Shown one piece after another: positions 15,062 through 23,524 of a stretch of 30,669 bases of DNA. Under the pieces are notes generated by a model that was not told where the DNA came from, did no database searches, and saw nothing but the letters and a program-made list of their open reading frames with translations. The stretch is from the NCBI GenBank assembly GCA_036735545.1, contig DAINOD010000031.1, forward strand, positions 1 to 30,669. Reading direction: 5' to 3'. The translations under genes and the position numbers were made by a program. Numbering within the stretch: position 1 is the first letter of the stretch; the number at the start of each line of letters is the position of its first letter. The stretch is from Rubrimonas sp036735545. Lineage in GTDB: Bacteria > Pseudomonadota > Alphaproteobacteria > Rhodobacterales > Rhodobacteraceae.

Positions 15062-16849
15062 ATGAACGACGCCGCCCTGACCCGGGCCAAGGGCAAGTCG
15101 CTGGGGCCGCTGCGCGCGCTCTGGCCTTTCCTCGCGCCCTACAAGCGCACGCTGGCCGCGGCGCTGACGATGCTGGTGCTGGCCGCGCTGTTCACGCTGG
15201 CGCTGCCGCTGGCGGCGCGGCGGGTGATCGACCTTGGCTTCGACGCGTCGCAGGCCGAGACCGTGGACCAGTATTTCGCCGCGCTGATCGGCGTCGCCGG
15301 CGCGCTGGCGCTGGCCACGGCTTTGCGGTTCTATTTCGTCACCCGGCTCGGGGAGCGCGTCATCGCCGACGTGCGCGCGGCGGTCTACGACCGGGTGATC
15401 GTCAAGAGCCCGGCGTTCTTCGAGAAGCTGCAGACCGGCGAGGTGCTGTCGCGGCTGACCACCGACGTCACCGTCATCCAGTCCGTGGTCGGCTCCTCCG
15501 CCTCGATCGCCCTGCGCAACATCCTGATCCTGTTCGGCGGGCTGATCGCGCTGCTGCTGACCAACCCCAAGCTGACCGGGCTGGTGCTGCTGGTGGTGCC
15601 GCTGGTGGTGTTCCCGATCCTGCTGCTGGGGCGGCGCGTCCGCAAGCTCAGCCGCGAGAGCCAGGATCGCGTGGCCGAAGCCTCCGCCGCGGCGTCCGAG
15701 ACGCTGGTGGCGGCGCAGACCGTCCAGGCCTACACCCACGAGGCGCGGTCGATGGCGCGCTTCGGCGGGCTGATCGAGGCCGCCTTCCGCGCCGCGGAGG
15801 CGCGCATCGTCTCGCGCGCGGCGCTGACGGCCATCGTGATCTTCATGGTGTTCACCGCGATCGTCGGCGTGATGTGGATCGGCGCGCGCGACGTGATGTT
15901 CGACCGCATCACCGCGGGCGAACTCGGCCAGTTCATCTTCTACGCCGTCTTCGTCGCCGGCGCGGTGGGCGCCCTCTCCGAGGTCTGGGGCGAACTGATG
16001 CGCGCCGCCGGCGCCACCGAGCGGCTGGTGGAGCTGCTCCAGGCGCAGGACGACGTGCGCGCGCCGGCCGTCCCGGTCCCGCCCGCCGAGCCGGCCCAGG
16101 GCCGCGTCCGTTTCGAGTCCGTGTCCTTCCGCTACCCCGCCCGGCCCGAGACGGCGGCGCTCGACGGCGTCACGCTCGACGTCCGCCCCGGCGAGACGGT
16201 CGCGCTGGTCGGCCCCTCCGGCGCCGGCAAGACCACGATCTTCCAGCTTCTGCTGCGCTTCTACGACCCCGTCGCGGGACGCGTGACGCTCGACGGCGTG
16301 GACGTCGCCGCAATGGACCCGCAGGCGCTGCGCCGCCGCTTCGCGCTGGTGCCGCAGGACCCGGTGATCTTCGCCGACACCGCGCGCGAGAACATCCGCT
16401 TCGGCCGCCCCGAGGCCACCGACGCCGAGATCGAGGCGGCGGCCCGGGCGGCGGCGGCGCACGACTTCCTGAGCCGGCTGCCCATGGGATACGACACCTA
16501 TGTCGGCGAACGTGGCGTCATGCTCTCGGGCGGCCAGCGCCAGCGCATCGCCATAGCGCGCGCGATCCTGCGCGACGCGCCGGTGCTGCTGCTCGACGAG
16601 GCCACCTCCTCGCTCGACGCCGAGAGCGAGCGCGCGGTTCAGGTGGCCGTCGAGCGGCTGTCGCAGGGCCGCACCACGCTGGTCATCGCCCACCGCCTCG
16701 CCACAGTGAAGCGCGCCGACCGCATCGTCGTTCTGGACGAAGGGCGCATCGTGGCCCAGGGCCCGCACGACCGGCTGGTGGCCGAGGATGGCCTTTACGC
16801 CCGGCTTGCGCGGCTGCAGTTCGCCGAGGGCGCCATCGCGGCGGAGTAG
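15062..16849 (+). CDS. ABC transporter, type B half-transporter (membrane domain fused to ATPase)
   Basis: A 595-residue exporter subunit. The N-terminal half has six membrane helices, from ALTMLVLAALFTLALPLA onward, with an ABC_membrane domain (VYDRVIVKSPAFFEKLQTGE is the typical cytosolic loop). The C-terminal ATPase has Walker A GPSGAGKTT (about 383-391), Q-loop VPQDPVIF, signature LSGGQRQRIAIARA (about 487-500), Walker B VLLLDEATSSLD and H-loop VIAHRLAT. It should work as a homodimer exporting a lipid, peptide or drug; LRALWPFLAPYKRTL near the N-terminus resembles the ABCB-type group annotated as multidrug/lipid exporters. The ATG at 15062 fits the family; a TTG upstream at 15011 is less likely. 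No second subunit gene is next to it. Confidence 0.94.
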   Translation: MNDAALTRAKGKSLGPLRALWPFLAPYKRTLAAALTMLVLAALFTLALPLAARRVIDLGFDASQAETVDQYFAALIGVAGALALATALRFYFVTRLGERVIADVRAAVYDRVIVKSPAFFEKLQTGEVLSRLTTDVTVIQSVVGSSASIALRNILILFGGLIALLLTNPKLTGLVLLVVPLVVFPILLLGRRVRKLSRESQDRVAEASAAASETLVAAQTVQAYTHEARSMARFGGLIEAAFRAAEARIVSRAALTAIVIFMVFTAIVGVMWIGARDVMFDRITAGELGQFIFYAVFVAGAVGALSEVWGELMRAAGATERLVELLQAQDDVRAPAVPVPPAEPAQGRVRFESVSFRYPARPETAALDGVTLDVRPGETVALVGPSGAGKTTIFQLLLRFYDPVAGRVTLDGVDVAAMDPQALRRRFALVPQDPVIFADTARENIRFGRPEATDAEIEAAARAAAAHDFLSRLPMGYDTYVGERGVMLSGGQRQRIAIARAILRDAPVLLLDEATSSLDAESERAVQVAVERLSQGRTTLVIAHRLATVKRADRIVVLDEGRIVAQGPHDRLVAEDGLYARLARLQFAEGAIAAE

Positions 16850-17001
16850 CGCGAAGGTGGAGCGGCTTTCCTGTCGCGGCGGAAGGCCGAGGGAGGCGAG
16901 CGCGACAAGAGGCGAGCGGGGGGGACTACCGGAATGACAGCCATGCCCACGTCGCAGCGCCGTATCGCCGCATGCAGCGGCGCGCGACGGGACAAGGCCG
17001 G

Positions 17002-17463
17002 GTGAAGCGCGTGGTCTGGCTCCTCGTGGCCCTCATCGCGCTGGCCGGGGCGGGCGCCCTCTATGTGCGCAGCGCGGAGAGCGATCCCGCCCGCTGGCAC
17101 GTCGATCCGACGACCCGGCCGAGCACCGGCCGTCCGAACGAGGCGCGGGTGATGCCGGAGCCGCCCGCCGACGTCGTGAGCCCCGTCTTCGCCATGACGC
17201 CCGCCGAACTCGCCGAACGGCTCGACGCGGTGATCCGCGCCGAGCCGCGCACGGCCCGGCTCGCCGGCGGCCCGACGGACAGTTTTGCGACCTATGTCCA
17301 GCGGTCGGCGCTGGTCGGCTTTCCCGATTACGTGTCGGTGCGCGCCGTGCCGGCGGAGGGTGGCGCGGCGCTGGCGATGTGGTCGCGCTCGCGCTTCGGC
17401 TATGGCGACATGGGCGTCAACCGCGCGCGCCTCGCGCGCTGGATGGCGGCGCTCGCGCGCTGA
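17002..17463 (+). CDS. DUF1499 family membrane-anchored protein
   Basis: A 153-residue protein with one N-terminal membrane segment (VVWLLVALIALAGAGALYV) and a DUF1499 domain: WHVDPTTRPSTGRPNEARV, then SPVFAMTPAELAERLDAV, RTARLAGG, YVQRSALVGFPDYVSVRA and SRSRFGYGDMGVNRARLARW. The last motif, with RSRxGxxDxGVNRxR, is the family hallmark. Function is unknown; in rhizobia and Rhodobacterales it often sits by itself. The preferred start is GTG at 17002 (AAGG just upstream); an ATG at 16972 would add ten residues. The 152 bp between the ABC transporter and this gene (16850-17001) shows no ORF or hairpin that I would defend. It is 44 bp upstream of prfA. Confidence 0.88.
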   Translation: MKRVVWLLVALIALAGAGALYVRSAESDPARWHVDPTTRPSTGRPNEARVMPEPPADVVSPVFAMTPAELAERLDAVIRAEPRTARLAGGPTDSFATYVQRSALVGFPDYVSVRAVPAEGGAALAMWSRSRFGYGDMGVNRARLARWMAALAR

Positions 17464-17507
17464 GCGCGCCTTGACCGCTGGTCCCCGCCGCGCGAAAGAC
17501 CACGCCC

Positions 17508-18557
17508 ATGATCCCCGATGACCGGATAGACGCGCTGCTGCAGCGCCTTGAATACGTCGAGGCGCGCATGGCCGAAGGCGGCGGCGACTTCGCGCGGCTC
17601 GCCCGCGAATACGCCGAGCTGCGCCCCGTGGCGGAGGAGGCGCGCGCCTGGCGGCGCCTGCAGGCCGACATCGCCGGCGCCGAGGCGATGCTGTCCGATC
17701 CCGAGATGCGCGCGCTGGCGCGCGAGGAGCTCGACGCCCTGCGCGCCGCCGCCCCGGAGGTCGAGCGGCGGCTCATGCTGGCGCTGCTGCCGCGCGACGC
17801 GGCCGACGCGCGTCCCGCGATCATCGAGATCCGCGCCGGCACGGGCGGCGACGAGGCGGCGCTGTTCGCGGGCGACCTCTTGCGCATGTATCAGCGCTAC
17901 GCCGAGGCGAAGGGCTGGCGCATGGAAGTGATCGACGAAAGCCCGGCCGAGCTGGGCGGCTTCCGCGAGGTGATCGCCGCGGTGCGCGGCGAGGGCGTCT
18001 TCGCGCGGCTCAAGTTCGAATCGGGCGTCCATCGCGTCCAGCGCGTGCCCGCCACCGAGGCGCAAGGGCGCATCCACACGTCCGCCGCCACCGTGGCCGT
18101 GCTGCCCGAGGCCGAGGAGGTGGACGTCGAGATACGCCCCGAGGACATCCGCATCGACACCATGCGCGCCTCCGGCGCCGGGGGGCAGCACGTCAACACC
18201 ACCGACAGCGCGGTGCGGATCACGCATGTCCCGAGCGGCATCGTGGTGACCTCCGCGGAAAAGAGCCAGCATCAGAACCGGGCCCGCGCCATGGAGGTGC
18301 TGCGCGCGCGCCTCTATGATCTCGCCCGGCGGGAGGCCGACGCGACGCGCGCGGCGGACCGCAAGGGACAGGTCGGCTCCGGCGACCGCAGCGAGCGAAT
18401 CCGCACCTACAACTTCCCCCAGGGGAGGCTCACCGACCACCGGGTGAACCTGACGCTCTACAGGCTGGAGCAGATCATGCAGGGCGATCTCGGCGAAGTG
18501 ATCGACGCGCTCGCCGCCGCCGACCAGGCCGCGCGCCTCGCCGAGGCCGCGGGGTGA
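17508..18557 (+). CDS. prfA: Peptide chain release factor 1
   Basis: Recognises UAA and UAG stop codons on the ribosome and triggers hydrolysis of the peptidyl-tRNA. A coiled N-terminal domain (residues 1-100) precedes EIRAGTGGDEAALFAGDLLRMY (107-128). The codon-recognition tripeptide PAT is at 181-183 (RVPATEAQGRIHTS), which marks RF1 rather than RF2. The GGQ loop is at 225-227 in SGAGGQHVNTTDSAVR. Length 349 is normal. No programmed frameshift is present, as expected for RF1. The stop overlaps the start of prmC in GTGA, so translation of the release factor and its methyltransferase is coupled. Confidence 0.98.
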   Translation: MIPDDRIDALLQRLEYVEARMAEGGGDFARLAREYAELRPVAEEARAWRRLQADIAGAEAMLSDPEMRALAREELDALRAAAPEVERRLMLALLPRDAADARPAIIEIRAGTGGDEAALFAGDLLRMYQRYAEAKGWRMEVIDESPAELGGFREVIAAVRGEGVFARLKFESGVHRVQRVPATEAQGRIHTSAATVAVLPEAEEVDVEIRPEDIRIDTMRASGAGGQHVNTTDSAVRITHVPSGIVVTSAEKSQHQNRARAMEVLRARLYDLARREADATRAADRKGQVGSGDRSERIRTYNFPQGRLTDHRVNLTLYRLEQIMQGDLGEVIDALAAADQAARLAEAAG

Positions 18558-19387
18558 CGCGCGCGCAGGCGCTCCGCGAGGGCGCGGCGCGGCTTTCGGC
18601 GGCGGGGATCGGGGAGGCGGCGCGTGAGGCGCGGCTGCTGATGCGCTGGGCCGCGGCGCTCGACCCGGCGGCGCTGGCCGTCGCGCTCGACGCGCCGATG
18701 GATGCGGCCGAGGCGGCGCGTTGGACCGAGGGCCTTGCCGCGCGGGCCGCCCGGGCGCCGCTGAGCCACGTCACCGGGGCCCGCCTGTTCTGGGGGCGGA
18801 GCTTCGCCGTGACCCCCGACGTCCTCGACCCGCGTCCCGAGACCGAGACGCTGGTCGGCTGGGCGCTGGAGGGACCGCCAGCGGCGCGCGTGCTGGACCT
18901 GGGCGTGGGTTCGGGCTGCATCCTGCTGACGCTGCTCGCCGAATGGCCGGGCGCGTGGGGCGTGGGCGTGGACGCGAGCCCCGCGGCGCTGGCGGTCGCG
19001 GCGGACAACGCCGCGGCGCTGGACGTCGCAGACCGTGTGGCGCTGCGTCGGGGCGACTGGCTCGACGGGCTGGACGGCGGCTTCGATCTGATCGTCGCCA
19101 ACCCGCCCTACCTCAGCGACGCCGACATGGCGGCGCTCGCGCCCGAGACGCGCGCGGAGCCGGCGCTGGCGTTGCATGGCGGGGTCGACGGGCTCGACGC
19201 CTATCGCCGCATCGCCGCGGGCCTGGCGGCGGCGCTGGCGCCGGGCGGGATCGCCGTGTTCGAGGTCGGCGCCGGGCAGGCCGACGCCGTCGCGGGCCTT
19301 CTGGATGAGAGCGGCGCGGCCGAGGTCGCCTGCCGATCCGATCTTGACGGCCGTGCGCGGGTGGTGCGCGCACGGATGCGCGGGTGA
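18554..19387 (+). CDS. prmC: Release factor glutamine methyltransferase
   Basis: Methylates the amide nitrogen of the GGQ glutamine in release factors (here Gln227 of the prfA product) using S-adenosylmethionine. The 277-residue protein has a helical substrate-binding N-terminus ending in LDPRPETETLVGW (91-103), a family hallmark. The SAM-binding motif is LDLGVGSGCILLTLL (114-128) and the catalytic NPPY is at 183-186 (VANPPYLSDADM). It starts at GTG, sharing GTGA with the prfA stop. Codon use matches its neighbours. Confidence 0.97.
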   Translation: MTRAQALREGAARLSAAGIGEAAREARLLMRWAAALDPAALAVALDAPMDAAEAARWTEGLAARAARAPLSHVTGARLFWGRSFAVTPDVLDPRPETETLVGWALEGPPAARVLDLGVGSGCILLTLLAEWPGAWGVGVDASPAALAVAADNAAALDVADRVALRRGDWLDGLDGGFDLIVANPPYLSDADMAALAPETRAEPALALHGGVDGLDAYRRIAAGLAAALAPGGIAVFEVGAGQADAVAGLLDESGAAEVACRSDLDGRARVVRARMRG

Positions 19388-19401
19388 GCGCGGATTTGAG
19401 G

Positions 19402-19429
19402 TTGTGTGCGTCGCGCGGCGCGGTATAAA
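19402..19429 (+). promoter_or_regulatory. Candidate promoter for the DUF4167 gene
   Basis: In the 205-bp gap 19388-19592, TTGTGT (19402-19407) and TATAAA (19424-19429) are separated by 16 bases, the usual -35/-10 spacing. TATAAA is a rare AT-rich patch in this DNA. The distance of about 160 bp to the GTG start leaves a long untranslated leader in which I see no clear structure. Confidence 0.4.
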
Positions 19430-19592
19430 GCCGATGGGCAGCAAGCGTGCGCGGTTTGGCGCGCGCGGGGGTGCGCCAGCACGCGTTGACAATGCGTCGG
19501 TCAGTCGGCGGCGCCCGAACAGGGCGGGCTGCGACCAGCGCGAGTGTGCGGCCAGACCGGGCAAGCCGACAATCGGGCGAAGGGCTACGACG

Positions 19593-20378
19593 GTGCACAT
19601 CAGACCGCCAAACAAGAACCGCAACAATCGCAACAAGAACGGCCGCAAGCCAATGGGCAATGTCCAGAACCGCGTCTATGAGAGCGCGGGGCCCGAAGGC
19701 AAGGTTCGGGGGACGCCGCAGCAGATCATCGAGAAGTACATGCTTCTCGCCCGCGACGCCCAGACATCCGGCGATCGCGTGATCGCCGAGAACTTCCTGC
19801 AGCACGCCGAGCACTACATCCGCCTGCTGAACGCCTCGCAGCCGCCCGGCGAGGAGCGCCGGCCGGCGCAGAACTTCGGCATGCAGTCGCGCGCGGACTA
19901 CGACGACATCGAGGATCAGGAGGAAGACGCCGCCGCCGAGGCCGAAGAGCGGGCGACCGAGGAGCGCGCGGCCGAAGCGCGCAACGGCGACGGGCGCAAC
20001 GCGGAGGGTCGCAGCGCGGAGGGTCGCAACGCGGAGCCGCGCGAGGGCGGCCGTGGCGAGCGGCGGGAGCGCCGACCGGACGAACGGCGCAACGACGAGC
20101 GCCGCGCCGAGAATCGCCGCGGCGAGGACGCGCCGGGCGAGGATCCGCGCGAGGTCGAGCAGCCGCCGGAAGTCGAGGCGGCGCCTGCCGTCGAGCGCTC
20201 GGGTTCGGGCCTTGAGACAATCGACGCAGACGCGGAAGCCGGGGTCGGACTGGTGCCGACGCCCGAGAGCCGCGAAGCGGAGCCGGAGAAGCGCGAGGCC
20301 GCGCCCCGCCGCCGCCGTCGCCGCCCGGCCGCGGCCGAGGGCGAGGCCGCCGTGGTGGAGACCGTCGCGGAAAGCTGA
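19593..20378 (+). CDS. DUF4167 domain protein with disordered charged C-terminus
   Basis: A 261-residue protein typical of Alphaproteobacteria. The N-terminal DUF4167 domain (about residues 1-90) begins HIRPPNKNRNNRNKNGRK and contains NRVYESAGPEGKVRGTPQQ, KYMLLARDAQTSGDRV and ENFLQHAEHYIRLLNA. The remaining 170 residues are low-complexity Arg/Glu/Ala/Asn and surely disordered, with short tandem repeats. The basic, Asn-rich N-terminus suggests nucleic-acid or ribosome association, but no function is established. The GTG at 19593, with GAAGGG upstream, fits the conserved N-terminus; frame-open sequence further up overlaps prmC and is not coding. Like many alphaproteobacterial genomes it lies just after prfA-prmC. 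Confidence 0.9.
   Translation: MHIRPPNKNRNNRNKNGRKPMGNVQNRVYESAGPEGKVRGTPQQIIEKYMLLARDAQTSGDRVIAENFLQHAEHYIRLLNASQPPGEERRPAQNFGMQSRADYDDIEDQEEDAAAEAEERATEERAAEARNGDGRNAEGRSAEGRNAEPREGGRGERRERRPDERRNDERRAENRRGEDAPGEDPREVEQPPEVEAAPAVERSGSGLETIDADAEAGVGLVPTPESREAEPEKREAAPRRRRRRPAAAEGEAAVVETVAES
19995..20039 (+). repeat. Three 15-bp tandem repeats inside the DUF4167 gene
   Basis: CGCAACGCGGAGGGT (19995-20009) is followed by two near-identical 15-base copies (20010-20024 and 20025-20039), encoding RNAEG, RSAEG and RNAEP. They lie in the disordered tail, so copy number changes would keep the frame and alter only tail length. Confidence 0.8.
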
Positions 20379-20400
20379 GGCCGGTCAGGCGCGGTGGCGC

Positions 20401-21264
20401 TCAGCGCCCCGCGCGCGCATCCAGCGCACGCGCCATGGCGCAGAAGGCCGCGACCCCGACGGTCTCAGCCCGCGCAGTGGGCTCCACCTCCGCCGCAGCA
20501 AGCAGATCGGCGGGGTCGACGCCGAGACTGCGCAGCGACTGGCGCAGCATCTTGCGCCGCTGTCCGAACGCCGCCGCCGTCACCGCCTCCAGCGCCTCCA
20601 GCCGGGCGGGCGCGAGGGGCGCGGCGCGCGGCGTCAGCGACACGACCGAGGACACGACCTTCGGCGGCGGCGTAAAGGCCGAGGGGGCGATGTCGAACAG
20701 GATGCGCGCCTCCGCCCGCCAGCCCGTCAGCACGCCGAGCCGTCCGTAGGCGTCGGCGCCGGGGGCGGCCGTGATGCGCTCGGCCACCTCGCGCTGGAAC
20801 ATCAGCGTCAGCCGCGTCCACCATGGCGGCCAGTCCGCGCGCAGCCAGCGCAGCAGCAACTCGGTGCCGATGTTGTAGGGCAGGTTCGCGACGACGGCGG
20901 TCGGGGCGCCCAGGCCCTCGACGGTCAGACCGGCCGGGTCCAGCGCGAGCGCGTCGCCCTCCACCACCGTCAGCCTGCCGGGCCAGCGCGCCGCGATCTC
21001 GGCGAGCGCCGGCAGGCACCGCGCGTCGCGCTCCACCGCCGTGACATGGGCGACGCCGTGCAGGAGCAGCGCGCGCGTCAGGCCGCCGGGCCCGGGGCCC
21101 ACCTCCAGCACATGCGCGGCGGAAAGGTCGCCTGCGGCGCGGGCGATGCGGCCCGTCAGGTTGAGATCGAGGAGAAAATTCTGCCCGAGCGCCCGGCGCG
21201 CCGCCAGCCCGTGGCGGGCGATGACCTCGCGCAGCGGCGGCAGGCCGTCGAGGGCGAGGCTCAC
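20401..21264 (-). CDS. rsmA: 16S rRNA adenine dimethyltransferase
   Basis: Dimethylates two adjacent adenosines (A1518 and A1519 in E. coli numbering) near the 3' end of 16S rRNA during small-subunit maturation. The 287-residue protein has LGQNFLLDLNLTGRIA (26-41), the SAM motif LEVGPGPGGLT (53-63), VERDARC and the catalytic NLPYNIG (127-133), then FQREVAERI and the C-terminal domain with FGQRRKMLRQSLR, which is the family's rRNA-binding block. It starts at GTG 21264 and shares GTGA with the pdxA stop, so it is coupled to pdxA. It is the last gene of the minus-strand lpt block, convergent with the DUF4167 gene. Confidence 0.97.
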   Translation of the reverse strand: MSLALDGLPPLREVIARHGLAARRALGQNFLLDLNLTGRIARAAGDLSAAHVLEVGPGPGGLTRALLLHGVAHVTAVERDARCLPALAEIAARWPGRLTVVEGDALALDPAGLTVEGLGAPTAVVANLPYNIGTELLLRWLRADWPPWWTRLTLMFQREVAERITAAPGADAYGRLGVLTGWRAEARILFDIAPSAFTPPPKVVSSVVSLTPRAAPLAPARLEALEAVTAAAFGQRRKMLRQSLRSLGVDPADLLAAAEVEPTARAETVGVAAFCAMARALDARAGR

Positions 21265-22265
21265 CCGGCCGCGCTCGCCGCAGCCGTCTCGGCGCGGGTC
21301 GCGGCCATGGCGGCGGCCATGCGCAACGCCTCGATCAGACTGGTCGCCCGGGCGCGGCCGGTTCCGGCGATGTCGTAGGCGACGCCGTGGTCGGGCGAGG
21401 TTCGCACGATCGGCAGGCCCAGCGTCACGTTGACCGCCCGCTCGAAATCGAGCGCCTTGGCCGGTATCAACGCCTGGTCGTGATACATGCACGCCGCCGC
21501 ATCGTAGCGCGCCCTCGCCGCCGGGTGGAACATGGTGTCGGCGGGCAGGGGTCCGGCGACGTCGAGCCCCTCGGCGCGCAAGGCGTCGAGGGCGGGCGAG
21601 ATGATCTCGATCTCCTCGCGCCCCATGGTCCCACCCTCGCCGGCGTGGGGGTTCAGGCCGGCGACCGCGATACGCGGCCGGGCGACTCCGAAGTCGGCGC
21701 GCAGGCCGGCGTGCAGCACCCGTAAAGTGTCGCGGATCAGCGCGGCGTCGAGCACCCGCGCCGCCTCCGCCAGCGGCAGGTGAATCGTCACGGGCGCGAC
21801 CTTCAGCACGGGCGAGGCCAGCAGCATCACCGGCCGCGCCGCGCCGGTCATGTGCGCGAGATACTCGGTGTGGCCCGGGAAGGCGAAGCCCGCGCCTTCC
21901 TGCACGGCCTTCTTCGAGATCGGGTTCGTCACCACGCCGCCGGCCGCCCCGTCCAGCGCCAGCGCGACGGCGCGCGCGATGCTGCGCACGGTCGCAGCCG
22001 CGTTGGCCGGGTCGGGTCGTCCCGGGCGGGCGGGCGCCGCGAGGGGCTCGGGCAGCACGGGCAGCGCGCGCCGGAACAGCGCCGCCGCCTGGGACGGCTG
22101 GGCGATGGTCGCCACGGGGCAGCCGAGGGCTGCGAGACGGTCGGGGTCGTCGATCGCGAAGAAGGGCGGGGCGCTCGGGTCGGCGGCGAAGGCGCGCCAG
22201 GCGGCGACGGCGATTTCGCCGCCTATCCCGGCGGGGTCGCCCATGGTCAGCGCGAGGGGAAGCAT
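21261..22265 (-). CDS. pdxA: 4-hydroxythreonine-4-phosphate dehydrogenase
   Basis: Oxidises 4-phosphohydroxy-L-threonine with NAD(P), a step in the DXP-dependent synthesis of pyridoxal 5'-phosphate. The 334-residue sequence starts MLPLALTMGDPAGIGGEIA, the family signature. VVTNPISKKAV (111-121) and FPGHTEYLAH (129-138, with metal-ligand His132) follow, then GLNPHAGEGGTMGREE, CMYHDQALIPAKAL (metal-site His) and RTSPDHGVAYDIAGTG. All active-site histidines are present. The ATG at 22265 lies 5 bases after the surA stop. SurA-PdxA-RsmA order is the classical proteobacterial arrangement and indicates one transcript. Confidence 0.97.
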   Translation of the reverse strand: MLPLALTMGDPAGIGGEIAVAAWRAFAADPSAPPFFAIDDPDRLAALGCPVATIAQPSQAAALFRRALPVLPEPLAAPARPGRPDPANAAATVRSIARAVALALDGAAGGVVTNPISKKAVQEGAGFAFPGHTEYLAHMTGAARPVMLLASPVLKVAPVTIHLPLAEAARVLDAALIRDTLRVLHAGLRADFGVARPRIAVAGLNPHAGEGGTMGREEIEIISPALDALRAEGLDVAGPLPADTMFHPAARARYDAAACMYHDQALIPAKALDFERAVNVTLGLPIVRTSPDHGVAYDIAGTGRARATSLIEALRMAAAMAATRAETAAASAAG

Positions 22266-22270
22266 GGCCG

Positions 22271-23497
22271 TCAGCGCAGCTCGATGACCGCTTCGCTGCG
22301 CAGCTCCTGCAGATAGCTGTCGGCGAAGCCGACGAGGCGGCGCTGGCGGATTTCGAGGCCCAGCGCCTCGCGCGCCTGCGGGCTGAGCCCCGCGTCCCGC
22401 GCGCAGACGACGAAGACCGCCGCTGCGCCCTGCGCCGTCACCGGCGCGCTGACGCCGCCGACCGGAAGGTCGGTCACCGCCTCGCGCACGAGCGGGGACA
22501 GCGCCGAGACGTCGGTGGGTTCGCCGCGCTGCACGGCAAGCCCCGCCGCTTCGGCCGCATCGGCGGCCGCGGCGCAGCCCTGCACGCCGCCCATCGCCGC
22601 GGCGAGCCGCTGGGCGGCGTCGGCCCCGCTGGCTTGCGCGGAGATCAACGTCACCGTCTGGCGGCTGTCGGCGCCGAGGGTCTCGGTGCGGCGTTCGTGC
22701 ACGCGAAGGATCAGGAGGCCGCCCGGCACGGGAATGGGGTTGGTGACGCCGCCGACGGCGGCCGCGTTGATCGCGTCCACCGCCGCCAGCGGCAGCGCGG
22801 TCTCGGGCACCCAGCCGATGTCGCCGCCCTGCGCGGCGCTGGGCGAGGCGCTGGCGCGCCGGGCGGTGGCCGCGAAGTCGGCGCCGCGCCGCAGATCGGC
22901 GACGAGGCGCTCGGCCTGCGCGCGCACGGCGGCCTCGCTGCGGCCGGCGACGGGCACGGCGATCTCGGACAGCCGGAACGAGCGGGCCTGACCGGCGGCG
23001 GCCAGCGCCGCCTCCTGCTCGATCTCCGCCTGGGTCGGCTCGGCGCGGGCGCCGAAGCGCCGGCGCACCACCTCCACCCAGGCCAGTTGCGGGGCCAGCG
23101 CGTCCTCCAGCGCCGACAGCGACACGCCGGCGCGGCCGAGACCCTGTTCGAGTTGGGAGACGTCGACGTTGCGCTGGGCGGCGTAGTTCTCCACGGCGTC
23201 GCGGATGGCCGACTCGCTCGGCGTCACGCCGGCGCGGCGCGCCGCCTCCATTTTCAGCCGGTCGTCGATGAGCTGGTCCAGCGCCGCCTCGCGCAACTCG
23301 CCATCCTGCGGCCGGCCGCCGAGCAGGCGGATACGCTGCTCGACGTCGAAGCGGGTGACGACGCTGTCGTTGACGACGGCCGCCGGCTCGAAGCGCGTCT
23401 GCGCGCCCGCCGCCCCGAGCGACAGCGCGATAGCCATCGCCGCCACCGCCATGCGCCGCACGGCGCTCTCCGCCCAGGTCGCCCCGCGCCGCGCCAT
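22271..23497 (-). CDS. surA: Periplasmic peptidyl-prolyl isomerase / chaperone SurA
   Basis: Periplasmic chaperone that escorts unfolded outer-membrane proteins to the assembly machinery. The 408-residue protein has a signal peptide (basic ARRG, hydrophobic VAAMAIALSLGAAG, cleavage near AGAQ), a SurA N-terminal helical domain (VVNDSVVTRFDVEQRIRLL, ALDQLIDDRLKMEAARRAG) and one recognisable parvulin domain (FRLSEIAVPV to GGDIGWVPE and LLILRVHERR). Like other alphaproteobacterial SurA-type proteins it has a poorly conserved second isomerase region. The ATG at 23497 is preceded by GAGG at eight bases; a GTG directly before it is an alternative start. It lies between lptD, one of its expected clients, and pdxA. 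Confidence 0.93.
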   Translation of the reverse strand: MARRGATWAESAVRRMAVAAMAIALSLGAAGAQTRFEPAAVVNDSVVTRFDVEQRIRLLGGRPQDGELREAALDQLIDDRLKMEAARRAGVTPSESAIRDAVENYAAQRNVDVSQLEQGLGRAGVSLSALEDALAPQLAWVEVVRRRFGARAEPTQAEIEQEAALAAAGQARSFRLSEIAVPVAGRSEAAVRAQAERLVADLRRGADFAATARRASASPSAAQGGDIGWVPETALPLAAVDAINAAAVGGVTNPIPVPGGLLILRVHERRTETLGADSRQTVTLISAQASGADAAQRLAAAMGGVQGCAAAADAAEAAGLAVQRGEPTDVSALSPLVREAVTDLPVGGVSAPVTAQGAAAVFVVCARDAGLSPQAREALGLEIRQRRLVGFADSYLQELRSEAVIELR

Positions 23498-23524
23498 CAC
23501 TCGACCTCACGCGCCTCGATCATG

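Noticed and set aside
14207..16768. 853-codon minus-strand open frame through the ABC transporter
   Set aside because: Only its last 232 codons (the SDR gene) are real. The rest is antisense to the ABC transporter and has low-complexity composition.
18554..18557. Possible sequencing error at the prfA/prmC junction because the ORFs overlap
   Set aside because: The GTGA overlap is a normal stop-start coupling, and both proteins keep their full family length.
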